This document shows positions 34,236-43,106 of a DNA stretch of 64,000 bases, in pieces. Source of the stretch: Bacteroidota bacterium (GTDB lineage: Bacteria > Bacteroidota > Bacteroidia > Chitinophagales > UBA10324); assembly GCA_018267315.1 (NCBI GenBank), contig JAFDYS010000033.1, positions 50,591 to 114,590 of the forward strand, written 5' to 3'. Position numbers and translations under genes: made by a program. Under the pieces are notes generated by a model, which had not been told where the DNA came from, did not search any database, and saw only the letters and a program-made list of their open reading frames with translations. Positions within the stretch are counted from its first letter, which is position 1; every line of letters begins with the position of its first letter.

Positions 34236-34359
34236 TTTATGATTAGGGATTAATTACACAGGGCTCTTCGAAACGGGAAAATGCAAGCGGGCAAATATGC
34301 AAAGAGATTAATGGAAAAGCGCGACCAACCCATCCTTAATTGCAGCTATAACGAACTCC

Positions 34360-35364
34360 TCACGAATTGACCCGGGTTTCCATTGCCGCATTGGTAAGGT
34401 CGCCGCTCAATCCTTCCTTTATTGCGCGGGAAATCAATTTATATTTCGACAGTTTGCCGCTCAGGAAGGCAACTAAGTACAAGTAGGAACGAAATAGAAA
34501 AAGATTGATGGCGAACAGGGCCTCATTAGTCACCAGATACTTTTTTGAAAAGTAGATTTTATTCCGAATGGACAGGTATGCACGGAAATCTTCCTGTTCA
34601 AGGTATTTGGATGAAATCCATTTCCTTTTCGATTGATTGATCCATCCCGGTTCAATGTCCCTTACCTGAGAGTGGGAAACGAGATATATGACTCCACCCC
34701 TCGCATGAATGCGGTAAGTAAATTCATAGTCGTCAGCATAAGCAAAATATCTTTCATCAGGGAATCCAATGATGCTGAGAATTCGTTTATGGAAAAACAA
34801 ACCTCCATATGGAGCCATGGGAATTTCTACAAACTTCCGAACAGAATTCTTCTTCAGTATCTTCCTCCGCCTGATCAGGTTGTACATCACCTTGCCGATC
34901 AGGATTTCCACATCAAATCCAAAGCAGTCATTCCCCAGCGGGAATAAATATTTGACGTCGACTCCTACTGCAGCTTCTTTCAAATATCTTCTTGCTTCAC
35001 GCATAGCCACCAGCGCCAGCAATTCATGCTGCTCGCTCAATTCATGCCATGAGTCCATCAAATTCTTCAGAGACTTATGATCTATCTCATTGTCATCATC
35101 AAGTAGCAGAACCCAACCTTCTTCTAAAGATTGACTCACGTATTCTAGTCCACGCCGAAATCCCGCAGCAGAGCCGTCATTTGAAGAACTACGCAGCACG
35201 GTTACTTTCCCCAGTTGTACGTTGATCTTTGAACTTACTTCATATGCGGTTCCATTATCAACCACAATGATCTTATCAACCAATTCGTTTGTGTGAATTG
35301 ATTCCAAAACTTGCCGGAGGTAATCCCACCGGTTTCCATATGTTACTGTTATAACAGTGACCAT
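34360..35364 (-). CDS. Family 2 glycosyltransferase
   Basis: 334 residues, GT-A fold. The N-terminus has VTVITVTYGNRWDYLRQVL, then KIIVVDNGTAYEV. The donor-metal motif is in WVLLLDDDNEID (DDD), with the glycine-rich GSAAGFRRGLEYV helix before it; this is close to the galactofuranosyl/rhamnosyl type of GT2. A later FADYDYEFTYRIHARGG-like segment (DERYFAYADDYEFTYRIHA) holds the catalytic-side acidic pair. The C-terminus has a hydrophobic amphipathic stretch that may bind the membrane. It acts on the cytoplasmic face in assembling a surface glycan. Only 29 bases separate it from the GT4 gene upstream on the same strand. Confidence 0.9.
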   Translation of the reverse strand: MVTVITVTYGNRWDYLRQVLESIHTNELVDKIIVVDNGTAYEVSSKINVQLGKVTVLRSSSNDGSAAGFRRGLEYVSQSLEEGWVLLLDDDNEIDHKSLKNLMDSWHELSEQHELLALVAMREARRYLKEAAVGVDVKYLFPLGNDCFGFDVEILIGKVMYNLIRRRKILKKNSVRKFVEIPMAPYGGLFFHKRILSIIGFPDERYFAYADDYEFTYRIHARGGVIYLVSHSQVRDIEPGWINQSKRKWISSKYLEQEDFRAYLSIRNKIYFSKKYLVTNEALFAINLFLFRSYLYLVAFLSGKLSKYKLISRAIKEGLSGDLTNAAMETRVNS

Positions 35365-35393
35365 TCAACAAATAAAAGAGTTGTCTTCCGCAT

Positions 35394-36707
35394 CTATGAT
35401 TTGACCCCATTCAACAACTCCGCCATCTTCCCCGCCAATTCTTTGCGTGAATATTGCTGAATGCCCGATGAAGAAATCTGCAGATCGCTGCCTGCCGAGA
35501 ACATTTTCATTACTTCACTTTTCATTTTTTCTTTCTCCTCAAACCCGCAGATCACCCCCGCGCCGGACTCGCGCACGATGCGCGCCGAGTCGCCGTCTTC
35601 TTTGCCGATCACAAGAATGGGCCGTCGCGCGGCGAGATACTCAAAAATCTTCCCGGGAATGATACCCATCACATTGGGCGTGTCATTGATCGGCAGCAAC
35701 AACACTTTAGATCGTTGCTGAATCGGTGCAATCTGCGCATGCGGCAAGTAATCAATCCGCTCCAAATTAGCGGTGAGGCCGTTGCGCTCTATGTCGTCAT
35801 AAACGGAGACATCATTCTTGCCTACGAGCCGGATCAGTAGTTCGTTTCTGAATGCCTCATTCATTTTGCACAACTCACCCAGCGCCACCCACAGCATTTT
35901 CGGATTGCGGTCGGCATTGATGGAACCCACATGAGTGAGTGAAAATTTTTCATCTACCGCGGGACGTGATGTCTTGTAATCATCCTCATCATATCCATTC
36001 GTGATGACCGTCACTTCCCTCCCTCCGATTTTTTTGAGATCATCAGCCCAGTGCCAGCTCACAGTGACCACTTCATCGGCATTTTTCAACACGTCCTTCT
36101 CCATTTTCTTATGGCGCGCATCGGCCCATTGTGTTAGGTGTAGCTGATCATAGAAATCAATCTGCGTCCAGGGATCGCGGAAGTCGGCGATCCACGGAAC
36201 CTGCCTGCCGGTAGGCAAGGTGTTCAATCTCCTTTTCACACCCAGCGCAATCATGTGCGTGGTGTGCGGTGGTCCCGTGCTGATGATGGCATCCACCGGA
36301 TTTTTTTTCAGGTGGTCAATCAAAAATTTTCTGCTCGGCCCAATCCAGAAGCAACGGGCATCGGGTATAAACAGGTTACCGCGAATCCAAACCGATGCTC
36401 GTTGTGCAAATCCGGGTTTCTTCTTCTCACTCAGGAAACCGGAATAGACCTTTTCTTCCTTCTTCTGGCCTATCACCTTTTTGTACAGGTCATACGGTTC
36501 CCAAATGGGTTGACGAATGATTTCCGCCTCGGGCGGAACATCTTTCTGCAGCGACTCATCGATAATGGGATACTCCGCATCCTTTGCAGTGAATACTACC
36601 GGTTTCCATCCGAATTGAGGAAGGTACTTCACCATCTTCAGCCAGCGCTGTACGCCCGCGCCGCCACTCGGCGGCCAATAGTAGGTGATGATGAGAACCC
36701 GTTTCAT
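35394..36707 (-). CDS. Family 4 glycosyltransferase carrying an in-frame palindromic insert
   Basis: 437 residues, GT-B fold. The N-terminal motif is LIITYYWPPSGGAGVQRWLK; later come ISTGPPHTTHMIALGVKRRL, WIADFRDPWTQIDFYD, VITNGYDEDDY, LTHVGSINADRNPKML and IPGKIFEYLAARRPILVIG, the GT4 nucleotide-sugar site with its Glu. Residues 163-170 read TLPTGRQV. Removing the 21 bases 36200-36220 turns NTLPTGRQVPWIAD into NIPWIAD, the expected family text, so a palindromic element is inserted here without breaking the frame. The enzyme would add a sugar to a lipid-linked glycan; donor and acceptor are unknown. Confidence 0.9.
   Translation of the reverse strand: MKRVLIITYYWPPSGGAGVQRWLKMVKYLPQFGWKPVVFTAKDAEYPIIDESLQKDVPPEAEIIRQPIWEPYDLYKKVIGQKKEEKVYSGFLSEKKKPGFAQRASVWIRGNLFIPDARCFWIGPSRKFLIDHLKKNPVDAIISTGPPHTTHMIALGVKRRLNTLPTGRQVPWIADFRDPWTQIDFYDQLHLTQWADARHKKMEKDVLKNADEVVTVSWHWADDLKKIGGREVTVITNGYDEDDYKTSRPAVDEKFSLTHVGSINADRNPKMLWVALGELCKMNEAFRNELLIRLVGKNDVSVYDDIERNGLTANLERIDYLPHAQIAPIQQRSKVLLLPINDTPNVMGIIPGKIFEYLAARRPILVIGKEDGDSARIVRESGAGVICGFEEKEKMKSEVMKMFSAGSDLQISSSGIQQYSRKELAGKMAELLNGVKS
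36200..36220 (-). repeat. Palindromic coding insertion element, copy 2 (21 bases, in frame)
   Basis: On the minus strand the core is TTGCCTACCGGCAGGCAG. CCTGCC and GGCAGG arms surround ACCGG. It matches 5631-5650 with one extra G and one base change. It splits an ATT codon (A at 36221, TT at 36199-36198) and adds seven residues to the GT4 enzyme. Confidence 0.8.
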
Positions 36708-36817
36708 GCGCAGACTTCAATTCGTTTTCTTTGCGAACCTTTGTATTGCTTAGCGTTCTTTGCGGATAAATTCTTCACCGCCAAGTGCGCTATGTGAGCG
36801 CAAAGAAAACGCAAAGC

Positions 36818-37918
36818 ATGAGAAAAAAGATTTTGACTGTCATCGGCACGCGCCCGAATTACATAAAGGTCACGCAGTTTGAAAAAGAGTTTTCAAAATA
36901 CCCCGATCAGTTTGAGTACCGCCTGCTGCATACCGGCCAACACTATGACCGCAACATGCGCGACATCTTTTTCGAGCAACTGAAGCTGAATAAAATTGAT
37001 TATGCCCTTGGCATCACCCACGGGACACCGGGCGCTCAGATCGGTGAGATCATTATGAAGATGGATGCCGTGGTGCAGGAGTGGAAACCTGATCTGATCA
37101 TTGTGGTGGGTGATGTGAATTCAACGCTCGCAGCTTCCATCGTGGCGAATAAATCAAATACGAAACTCGCCCACGTCGAAAGCGGGCTCCGCAGCCGCGA
37201 TCTGCAAATGCCGGAAGAATGGAACCGGCTCGTGACCGATCAGCTCGCCGATTTTCTTTTTGTGACAGAACAATCAGGCAAAGAAAATTTACTCGCCGAA
37301 GGAAAAAAAGAAGAGCAGATTTTTTTCGTAGGGAACACCATGATTGATACGCTCGTGGCCTTTGAAAGCGACATAGACGCGTCACTGGTTCTGAACAAAA
37401 TGAATCTCTCCCCGGAATCGTACGTGCTGATGACCATCCACCGCCCGTCGAATGTGGATCAGCCGGAATCACTAAAAAAACTGGCAGACCTGATTCAGTT
37501 TGTTTCTTCCAATTACCAAATCGTTTTCCCCATTCATCCGCGCTCGATGAACAACATCAAAAAATTCGGACTCGAAAAAAGTTTTACGGAAAACAAAAAT
37601 CTCCTGCTTACCGAGCCGCTCGATTACCTCGCATTTCAAAAACTGATCAAGCACTGCAAACTCGTGATCACTGACAGCGGCGGCATTCAGGAAGAAACCA
37701 CTTTTAGAAGAATCCCCTGCCTCACTTTGCGTGAGAATACCGAACGCCCTATAACGATTGAACTTGGAACGAATGAATTGATACCGTTTGATCTTGCTGT
37801 CATTGAACAAAAGATTTCATCCATCGAGAAAGGAACTTTCAAGAAAGGAACCGTTCCACCGCTGTGGTATGGGAAGGCGACGGAAAGAATAGTAAAAGAA
37901 ATATCAGTGCACCTCTGA
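36818..37918 (+). CDS. wecB: UDP-N-acetylglucosamine 2-epimerase (non-hydrolysing)
   Basis: The ATG at 36818 is chosen (366 residues) because the family begins here: MRKKILTVIGTRPNYIK. A GTG at 36785 would add 11 residues without homology. The enzyme converts UDP-GlcNAc to UDP-ManNAc, a precursor for ManNAc-containing surface polysaccharides. Motifs visible: LLHTGQHYDRNMRDIFFEQL, GDVNSTLAASIVANK, LAHVESGLRSRD, MPEEWNRLVTDQLADFLF, VLMTIHRPSNVD, VITDSGGIQEET and LRENTERPITIELGTNEL. It is on the plus strand, divergent from the GT4 gene (about 110 bases between starts), and belongs functionally with the surrounding glycan genes. No ManNAc dehydrogenase (WecC) is in the window. Confidence 0.95.
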   Translation: MRKKILTVIGTRPNYIKVTQFEKEFSKYPDQFEYRLLHTGQHYDRNMRDIFFEQLKLNKIDYALGITHGTPGAQIGEIIMKMDAVVQEWKPDLIIVVGDVNSTLAASIVANKSNTKLAHVESGLRSRDLQMPEEWNRLVTDQLADFLFVTEQSGKENLLAEGKKEEQIFFVGNTMIDTLVAFESDIDASLVLNKMNLSPESYVLMTIHRPSNVDQPESLKKLADLIQFVSSNYQIVFPIHPRSMNNIKKFGLEKSFTENKNLLLTEPLDYLAFQKLIKHCKLVITDSGGIQEETTFRRIPCLTLRENTERPITIELGTNELIPFDLAVIEQKISSIEKGTFKKGTVPPLWYGKATERIVKEISVHL

Positions 37919-37956
37919 AAATTTGATTAGATTTCATGTCATAAACTCACAAAGGC

Positions 37957-39477
37957 ATGAAATATTTTTCTATCTGTTCCTCATGGATCCTTCTTGCGGC
38001 ATTCATTTTCTGCGGATCAGGTCAGCAAGTTCACTCGCAAATTACCCTCACACTTCAGCCGGATGCTGCAACCGGGCAGGATGCGCGAATCTGGAATCTT
38101 GATCCATCCTCCAATGCCGGAACCGTGGAAGACTTTATTGCCGCATACTGGACCTGGGGGGGCACTCCGGGCATTCTTCGCAGTCTGATCCGATTTGATC
38201 TCTCATCCATACCTGCGGATGCTTACATCAAATCAGCAAAGCTGTCTTTGTATTATAACCCCACTTCGCCCGCCAATGGTCAGGAAGGAAATAATGCATC
38301 CTGGATTCAGCGCATCACTGCTGCATGGGATGAATCAACGGTTACATGGAACAACCAACCCGCAACCACCACTGCCGGAGAAGTAAGCCTGCCGCAGAGC
38401 ACAACCATTGATCAGGATTATCCTGATATTAACGTGAAGCAAATGGTAAAATACCAGGTAAGTCACCCGGCCCAGAACTTCGGATTCATGCTGCGCCTGC
38501 AGGATGAAACAGCAATTTACAGCAGCATGAAATTCGCCTCGAGCGATTACAGTACGGCAAGTCTTCGCCCTAAACTGGTGATTGTATATGACACCATCGC
38601 ACCGCCTGCAGACTCATCAACCTGTATTACCATTCGGCCGGATGCTGCTGCTGGCATTGATGCACGAATCTGGAATCTCGATGCCGGTACCAATGCCGGA
38701 TCCGTGGAAGATTTTATTGCCGCTTACTGGACCTGGGGCGGAACGCCGGGACTTTTGAGAAGTCTCATTCAATTTGATCTCAGTTCAATTCCCTCGAACG
38801 CAACCGTTTCCTCTGCGAAGCTTTCACTCTATTACAATCCAACATCTCCTGCCAACGGGCAGGAAGGAAGCAATGCCAGCTGGTTGCAGCGCATCACATC
38901 ATCATGGACTGAGAACGGCGTGACGTGGAACAATCAGCCCGCCACTACAACAAGCGGACAGGTGGCACTGCCACAAAGCACCACCATTGATCAGGATTAC
39001 CCGAATAACAATTTGAAGCAAATGGTGAAATTCTGGGTTGCGCATCCCACACAGAACTACGGATGCATGCTTCGGCTGCAGGATGAAACTGTTATCTACA
39101 GCAGCATGAAGTTCGCATCGAGTGATTACAGCGATGCCACACGCCGCCCGAAACTGAAAGTCTGTTATACGACTAATGAATTAAATGGTGAAACAAAATA
39201 CCATGAAGCCGAATTCGATGCGAACCGGATTATCGCATACCCGAATCCATTCAATGATGAATTGATTATTTCCTTAGATCAGCCGGTTAACAGTCCGGCG
39301 ACGCTGCTTCTTTTATCTGCAGATGGAAAAACAATTGTGCCTCCCACTCTGGTTTCCATTGAAAATGGCGGATCTATTAATATCGGCGCTTTGATACGTG
39401 ATGTATCACCAGGCGTTTACTTCCTGAAAGTAAAAACAGATGGTGAGGCGTTTGTGAAAAAGCTCGTGAAGGAATAA
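37957..39477 (+). CDS. Double DNRLRE-domain protein with T9SS type A sorting domain
   Basis: 506 residues: a signal peptide (MKYFSICSSWILLAAFIFCG), two DNRLRE-type domains (~30-215 and ~220-400) and a type A sorting domain (AYPNPFNDELIISL, VSPGVYFLKV). The two domains repeat almost word for word: DARIWNLDxxxNAGxVEDFI, AAYWTWGGTPGxLRSLI, KLSLYYNPTSPANGQEG and SSMKFASSDYS occur in both. Sequence details differ from the DNRLRE pair at 30824-33378, so it is a separate branch. It follows wecB by 38 bases and converges with the next gene, leaving five bases between stops. Confidence 0.87.
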   Translation: MKYFSICSSWILLAAFIFCGSGQQVHSQITLTLQPDAATGQDARIWNLDPSSNAGTVEDFIAAYWTWGGTPGILRSLIRFDLSSIPADAYIKSAKLSLYYNPTSPANGQEGNNASWIQRITAAWDESTVTWNNQPATTTAGEVSLPQSTTIDQDYPDINVKQMVKYQVSHPAQNFGFMLRLQDETAIYSSMKFASSDYSTASLRPKLVIVYDTIAPPADSSTCITIRPDAAAGIDARIWNLDAGTNAGSVEDFIAAYWTWGGTPGLLRSLIQFDLSSIPSNATVSSAKLSLYYNPTSPANGQEGSNASWLQRITSSWTENGVTWNNQPATTTSGQVALPQSTTIDQDYPNNNLKQMVKFWVAHPTQNYGCMLRLQDETVIYSSMKFASSDYSDATRRPKLKVCYTTNELNGETKYHEAEFDANRIIAYPNPFNDELIISLDQPVNSPATLLLLSADGKTIVPPTLVSIENGGSINIGALIRDVSPGVYFLKVKTDGEAFVKKLVKE

Positions 39478-39482
39478 GAATC

Positions 39483-40427
39483 TCAGGTTCTTTTTGCCAC
39501 CAACACCATCTCTTCGCCGATTCCCAATGCACTGAGAGTTTGATATAGGGCATTGTGTACCGAAACAAACATCCGCAAAACCCATGGCGGCTGTCTTGTT
39601 ATTTTATTGAAGAACGCCTGGCGCTCCGATGCAGTAATTTCTTCCGGCTCACGCGTTGCTCCTCCCGTTTTGTTTTTCTTCAGCCAGCCATATAACGTGT
39701 ACATGATGAACAGCTTAATCTCAATACTTGACTTGAGCTGAACCACTTCATAACCGTATTGCGCCAGCAGCTTCTTTATCGTCTCTCTGGAAAAATAATT
39801 CACATGATCGAGCGAAATCATTTTCCATTTTGATTTGAATCGTTTTGAAATGAAGCTGTCGATTTGAGGAACCTGGATAAAAAGGTAGCCGCCACTGCTC
39901 TGAAGCTTGGAGCATTTCTCAATGAACTTATCAGGAAGATCAATGTGCTCAAGCACATCCCACATGGTAAGTACATCAAACTTTTTGACTTCATTCATCT
40001 GAAGAAAATCGACGCGATCAACAGGGAGATTCAATTCATCTTTTGAATAGAGGTACGGCTGATTGGCCAACTCCACCCCATACACGTCATAACCCAGTTT
40101 TTTTCCGGTGGCAAGAAAATGCCCCCAGCCGGAGCCGATGTCGAACAGCGATCCCGCCGGTTTGTATTTCCTGATGAGATCAAACCGGAGCAGGTGCCGT
40201 TGCTCCTTGATCCAGTTGTTGCCGGCGCGCACCTGCGCCGCCACACTTTCATCCTTGTATTCCTTGTACGAAATTTTCTCGCGGTAGAAGGATGGCACAA
40301 AGCAGAAGGAACAGTTCCTGCATCGCACCATAGCGAAGTCAGCATAGCGGTACAATTCATCAAATCCGTCGGATGAGTGGTTGCCGCACACGCGGCAATG
40401 AGGAATTTCTGTGGTATCCGCACTCAT
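39483..40427 (-). CDS. Zinc-ribbon class I SAM-dependent methyltransferase
   Basis: 314 residues. The N-terminus carries two CxxC pairs (C11/C14 and C36/C39, in HCRVCGNH and VRCRNCSF), a zinc ribbon found in methyltransferases of sugar-nucleotide and polysaccharide loci. The Rossmann domain follows with GSLFDIGSGWGHFLATGKKL (motif I), YGVELANQPYL and FDVLTMWDVLEHIDLPDKF. The C-terminal ~80 residues are helical with a basic linker. It probably methylates a glycan or its precursor, judging by the neighbours. A short gap (29 bases) separates its start from the end of the YfhO-type gene upstream. Confidence 0.85.
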   Translation of the reverse strand: MSADTTEIPHCRVCGNHSSDGFDELYRYADFAMVRCRNCSFCFVPSFYREKISYKEYKDESVAAQVRAGNNWIKEQRHLLRFDLIRKYKPAGSLFDIGSGWGHFLATGKKLGYDVYGVELANQPYLYSKDELNLPVDRVDFLQMNEVKKFDVLTMWDVLEHIDLPDKFIEKCSKLQSSGGYLFIQVPQIDSFISKRFKSKWKMISLDHVNYFSRETIKKLLAQYGYEVVQLKSSIEIKLFIMYTLYGWLKKNKTGGATREPEEITASERQAFFNKITRQPPWVLRMFVSVHNALYQTLSALGIGEEMVLVAKRT

Positions 40428-40456
40428 GAATTAGTCAAACCGGCTGCTGCTGAAAT

Positions 40457-43009
40457 TCATGACGCTGCTGAATCTTTCTGCAAAAATTTCCGGCGATCGC
40501 GATAGACCAATCCGAGCGCCAGCAGCAGGATGATGGCGGAACTGCCATAAGCCACCTTCTCACCGGCAAAATAAGACTGCGGCTCAAACTTAAATTCGAT
40601 CTGATGTTCTCCCGCAGGAACCCGCATGCCTCGCAGGATGTAGTTGCAGCGGAAATGATCAGCTTTCTTTCCGTCAATGAAGGCATCCCATCCCGGCTGA
40701 TAATAGATTTCAGAAAACACGATCACACTTTCTCTCGATGATTTGCTGGTGTACTTAAGATCATTGGGCGCATAGCTGTCCATCTTCACCGTGGCCGTTG
40801 AATCATATCCCGGCTGCAACCCTTGCACCTGCGATGCAAAGCGCTTGTCAACAATCACCATTGTCACCGGGTTAAAATCATTCAGCGCATTCATTTCTTC
40901 ATCGGCATTGTTCACCATTTTGACTGAGTCAACAAACCAGGCATTGTCGAGCGCTTGCGTATTCGGATACACCTGCTGCTGCTGCCCCTGACCGGGAAGA
41001 ATGATGTACTTGGTATTGAGCATATCCACCACGCGCTTGTTAAACGGAAATCCCGAGCGCCGCGTGGAATCGTTGCGGCTCATCTGGTGCTCGATGATTT
41101 CCTGATAGCGGCGAAGCTTGGCCGCATGATAACCACCGAGTGACTTGTGAAAATAAGAGGTTCTTGAATCCTGCCACGTGTCTGCTGCGAGATTAAGTAC
41201 GCGGTAATCCAGCGAGGTTTCTTTCAGAATGAGTTCATCGGCCTGTGTGGGCTCGAAGTAACGGTTGTAATCGCTTTTGCTCACAAAATTCTTGCTGTTG
41301 AGATAACGCTTCCCCACAAAAAACATATCAGCGAACATTAGTACGATCAATCCGCCGAGCAATGCATTTTGTTTTATGCGTCCGCCGGCAAAAAGCCAGA
41401 TGAGTCCGCCGCCCAGCAGAATCAGCACAAATGACCGAAGCGCATCCATCCGCATGATGGAGATGCGGTCTTCCTTGAGCGCCTGCATCAATTCATCTAC
41501 AAACTGCTTGTTGTTTCCTGTACCCTGCATCAGCTGGTTGCGGTAGTTGTCATCGTATTGGGTGGAGAAGGAAAGAAACATGCCGCCGAGCAAAGCAAAC
41601 AAAAGACACAATCCGCCGGTGATGTAAAAAGCACGCAGGGCCTGCTTCTTCACCAGCGCCATGTCGTAATCGCCTTTGATAAGATGCCCGAGGAAAATAA
41701 AACCGAGCGTGGGAAAAGCGAAACTCAGCATGGTAAGCGCCATGGAAGGCGTACGAAAGCGGTTGTAGCCGGGCAGGTTGTGAAAAACAAAATCGTTGAA
41801 GAACTCGAAGTTTCTTCCCCACGCCAACATCAGCGAGAGAACGGAAACGCCGAGCAACCACCATTTCCATCTTTCTTTTACCATGAACATGGCCAGCAGA
41901 AAGAGGAAGCAGACCAGGGCGCCAATATAGAACGGCCCGGAGGTGAAGAGCACATCACCCCAGTATGTTCTCACCTGTGAAGTGAATCCTTTGATCTGCT
42001 GCTCACCCACTCCTTTGCTGCGCAGCACTTCTGCCGTGTGGCTGTTCACTCCAATATCTTCGCTCGAAGAGCCGCCATAAAGATTCGGCACGAGCAATGT
42101 GAACGACTCCATGAGTCCGTAACTCCACTGGAATGCATAGTCTTCATCCAGCCCGCCTTTTGATTGGGTGTTCGATGAAAGTTCCGAAGGACCGCGAATG
42201 GTGGAAGGCAGGTATTCGTAAGTGGACCAAAGCAGGGATAGGTTGCTTGCCACGGCAATCAGTCCTGCGGCTACCACAATGCCGCCCATGAGAAACAGGT
42301 TGCGCAGTGATTTTTCCCGGATGGCATAAATCAGTTCCACCACGCCGTACACAATCAAAATGAGTAAGAGGTAATAGGTGATCTGGAGGTGATTGCCCAT
42401 AATAAGCACACTGAAGCCGATGGCAGAGAGTATGCCGCCCCACCAGTATTTTCCGCTGCGGAGCAGCAGGATACCGCTCACTACAACCGGGATGAGGGCG
42501 ATGCAATGCAGTTTGGAATTGTGCCCCGCTTCAAGCAGCGTGAGATTGTACGAGCCGAGCGCATACGCCAATCCGCCGGCCATAGCCAGCCAGGGATTCA
42601 CCCCAATGATCACGAGCATCAGGTAGAAAAAGAGCATGGCCTGAAACAACAGTTGCGACGGATGCGGGAAACCAAGCGTCGTGATTTTCTCGAGGTACTG
42701 AATCAGGTTTCCTTTGTACAGAACCGAAATCTGAAAAGCGGGCATTCCTCCGAACATCGAGTTCGTCCAGAGTCCTTCGTGCCCTGTTTTCGCTCTGAAG
42801 TCAATGAGTTCCTTCGACATGCCTTTGAACTGCACGATGTCACTCTGGTAAATCTCCTTGCTGTCGAGCAGCATGGGTGAGAAGTACATGAAGTTCACAG
42901 CCGCAAACAATGCCACGGCAGCAATGTGAGGCAGGAGTCGCTGAACAAGGGAGGGTGAGCCGGTCTCTTTTTGGATGACGGCAGCATGCTTTTTATCTTT
43001 TTCTTTCAT
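40457..43009 (-). CDS. YfhO-family multi-pass membrane protein
   Basis: The ATG at 43007-43009 gives 850 residues and an N-terminus MKEKDKKHAAVIQKE just before TM1 (HIAAVALFAAVNFMYFSPML); the frame is open further upstream, without homology. About 13-14 TM helices lie in the first ~600 residues, with the family segments YQSDIVQFKGMSKELIDFRA, TNSMFGGMPAFQISVLYKGN, GSYNLTLLEAGHNSKLH and LVPNLYGGSS. A large extracytoplasmic part near the C-terminus includes YYQPGWDAFIDGKKADHFRC, and the protein ends with a last TM helix. YfhO proteins are GT-C-like and are linked to glycosylation of teichoic acids or surface proteins in other bacteria. The substrate here is unknown. Confidence 0.9.
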   Translation of the reverse strand: MKEKDKKHAAVIQKETGSPSLVQRLLPHIAAVALFAAVNFMYFSPMLLDSKEIYQSDIVQFKGMSKELIDFRAKTGHEGLWTNSMFGGMPAFQISVLYKGNLIQYLEKITTLGFPHPSQLLFQAMLFFYLMLVIIGVNPWLAMAGGLAYALGSYNLTLLEAGHNSKLHCIALIPVVVSGILLLRSGKYWWGGILSAIGFSVLIMGNHLQITYYLLLILIVYGVVELIYAIREKSLRNLFLMGGIVVAAGLIAVASNLSLLWSTYEYLPSTIRGPSELSSNTQSKGGLDEDYAFQWSYGLMESFTLLVPNLYGGSSSEDIGVNSHTAEVLRSKGVGEQQIKGFTSQVRTYWGDVLFTSGPFYIGALVCFLFLLAMFMVKERWKWWLLGVSVLSLMLAWGRNFEFFNDFVFHNLPGYNRFRTPSMALTMLSFAFPTLGFIFLGHLIKGDYDMALVKKQALRAFYITGGLCLLFALLGGMFLSFSTQYDDNYRNQLMQGTGNNKQFVDELMQALKEDRISIMRMDALRSFVLILLGGGLIWLFAGGRIKQNALLGGLIVLMFADMFFVGKRYLNSKNFVSKSDYNRYFEPTQADELILKETSLDYRVLNLAADTWQDSRTSYFHKSLGGYHAAKLRRYQEIIEHQMSRNDSTRRSGFPFNKRVVDMLNTKYIILPGQGQQQQVYPNTQALDNAWFVDSVKMVNNADEEMNALNDFNPVTMVIVDKRFASQVQGLQPGYDSTATVKMDSYAPNDLKYTSKSSRESVIVFSEIYYQPGWDAFIDGKKADHFRCNYILRGMRVPAGEHQIEFKFEPQSYFAGEKVAYGSSAIILLLALGLVYRDRRKFLQKDSAAS

Positions 43010-43106
43010 ACTCAAAAAATAACGGCGGCTAAAAGTAGTAAATGGAATGAGGCCTCCCGCAACTTTTAGTTCTCTATCTACTTTGCTTACTTTGCCTTCC
43101 TCACAC

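Noticed and set aside
36255..36797. Plus-strand open frame (180 codons) opposite the GT4 gene
   Set aside because: Antisense shadow; the GT4 frame has all family motifs.
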